In this document: positions 63,206 through 64,000 of the stretch, in pieces
How positions within the stretch are numbered: the stretch's first letter is position 1
Layout: every line of letters starts with the position of its first letter
DNA from: Butyricicoccus sp.
Lineage (GTDB): Bacteria > Bacillota > Clostridia > Oscillospirales > Butyricicoccaceae
Reading direction: 5' to 3'
Assembly (NCBI GenBank): GCA_017886875.1
Contig: JAGHIZ010000094.1
Coordinates: forward strand, 62,001 to 126,000
Length of the DNA: 64,000 nt
The notes under the pieces: model-generated
Database searches by the model: none
The model's input: only the letters and a program-made list of their open reading frames with translations
Told to the model about the DNA's origin: nothing
Translations under genes and position numbers: made by a program

Positions 63206-64000
63206 ATGGCAGATAATAATAAAAAAGATAAACCTAAAAAAAATATAATACAAATACTGCATCCATTTGTTATAATATTTGGAGCAGTTATATTTGCAAT
63301 GATTTTAACATTTATTGTTCCGCTTGGAAGATATGAAATCAAAGAGGTTTCATATGTGCTTGATGGTGTTCAGCAGTCAACCAAAATGGTAGATGAAAAT
63401 AGTTTCCGTTATGTTCTTGATGAAGATGGTCAGAAAGTTGTATATCCTGCACCATTATTTGGCGTTTCAGCCCATAAAGAGCTTGGTATAATGAATGTTA
63501 TGTTTGCAGGGCTTAGAGGTAGCACTCAAGCGGCTGGAACTGTGGTACTTATACCATTTTTACTTGTAATAGGTGGTTCATTTGGTATACTAATGCGAAC
63601 TGGTGTTATAGACCAAGTTATTTTACGTATTGCTAAACGTACAGAAGATTATGTTATGATTATACCGCCTATACTGTTTATAGTATTTTCTTTAAGCGGT
63701 GCTTTATTTGGCTTTACCGAATATATAATGCCAATAACTATGATAATTATACCAATGATAGTTGCAATGGATTTTGATGCTGTAACAGGTGTTATATGTA
63801 CATATGGTGCGGTACAAATAGGAACAGCTTTTAGCTGGACATCATCATCAAATTTAGTTACAATTCAAACATTAGCAGGTGTACCGATTGAATCTGGTCA
63901 AAGCTTTAGAATGATTTCATGGGCGATTGTAACACTTTTATGCACCATATATGTGATAATAAGAGCATGGAAGATACATACAGGTAGTGAAAAAGCTATT
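63206..64000 (+). CDS. YfcC/DcuC-family transporter (3' partial)
   Basis: ATG at 63206 opens a frame that stays open to the window end (265 codons). The product has a Lys-rich cytoplasmic start, then at least six hydrophobic segments with PFLLVIGGSFGILMRTG and LSGALFGFTEYIMPI. It resembles the YfcC branch of the DcuC/ion-transporter superfamily, which carries C4-dicarboxylates or basic amino acids; substrate unknown. The binding site AAAAAGGGGG (63188-63197) is exceptionally G-rich and exactly complementary to the CCCCCTTTTT run of the small RNA at 52170-52179. Confidence 0.85.
   Translation, partial: MADNNKKDKPKKNIIQILHPFVIIFGAVIFAMILTFIVPLGRYEIKEVSYVLDGVQQSTKMVDENSFRYVLDEDGQKVVYPAPLFGVSAHKELGIMNVMFAGLRGSTQAAGTVVLIPFLLVIGGSFGILMRTGVIDQVILRIAKRTEDYVMIIPPILFIVFSLSGALFGFTEYIMPITMIIIPMIVAMDFDAVTGVICTYGAVQIGTAFSWTSSSNLVTIQTLAGVPIESGQSFRMISWAIVTLLCTIYVIIRAWKIHTGSEKAI

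Overview
The window is about 64 kb of an AT-rich, low-GC genome that reads as an anaerobic, endospore-forming Clostridia chromosome. An Oscillospirales or related lineage is an inference only. Spore genes (spoVAD, spoVAE, a SleC-like cortex hydrolase set), a monomeric [FeFe] hydrogenase, an AsrC-like sulfite reductase subunit, SLH surface proteins and extended Firmicutes Shine-Dalgarno sequences all agree with this. No rRNA, insertion sequence, prophage or CRISPR array was seen.

The window straddles the chromosomal origin. The order is serS, parB, soj, noc, rsmG, mnmG, mnmE, khpB(jag), yidC, yidD, rnpA, rpmH on the minus strand, then dnaA, oriC, dnaN, yaaA, recF, remB, gyrB, gyrA on the plus strand. 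The dnaA-dnaN gap (39.86-40.31 kb) holds DnaA boxes in both orientations, then two tandem boxes, a run of five TAC DnaA-trios and an AT-only stretch, which is the Bacillus-type unwinding architecture. Five copies of one 16-bp parS variant, plus one copy with a single mismatch, lie 10-31 kb left of oriC. The cognate ParB and Soj are encoded in the window. A second DnaA-box cluster lies at 19.0-19.2 kb.

Left part (1-26 kb): partial apgM, hydrogenase, tRNA-Leu(UAG), a candidate small RNA, a TtcA-like tRNA thiolase, a fluoride riboswitch controlling a cation/proton antiporter, an SLH-DUF4358-DHHW surface protein, pepF, spoVAD-spoVAE, ptsI, an M18 aminopeptidase, coaE and a Sua5-type tRNA t6A gene. 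Then comes an orphan GspF-plus-pseudopilin-like operon without ATPase or prepilin peptidase, followed by a ClpP-like protease, a mannitol dehydrogenase-family enzyme, asnB and the SleC-like operon.

Right part (48-64 kb): an SDR, an SLH-anchored L,D-transpeptidase, rnhA with an ArsC/Spx-like gene, a strong candidate trans-acting small RNA with C-rich loops, secG, a sugar nucleotidyltransferase, pyk and an LCP cell-wall ligase. After these come an OmpR-type two-component system with a YbjN gene between regulator and kinase, a lipoprotein, uppP, a zinc-ribbon membrane protein, the AsrC-like gene and a YfcC-type transporter cut by the window end.

Most noteworthy: the C-rich small RNA at 52.05-52.25 kb, whose loops are complementary to unusually G-rich ribosome binding sites in the same window; the orphan type II secretion-like mini-operon; a soj gene with no in-frame ATG/GTG/TTG start before its Walker A motif; and parS embedded in a terminator hairpin and in the coaE coding sequence.
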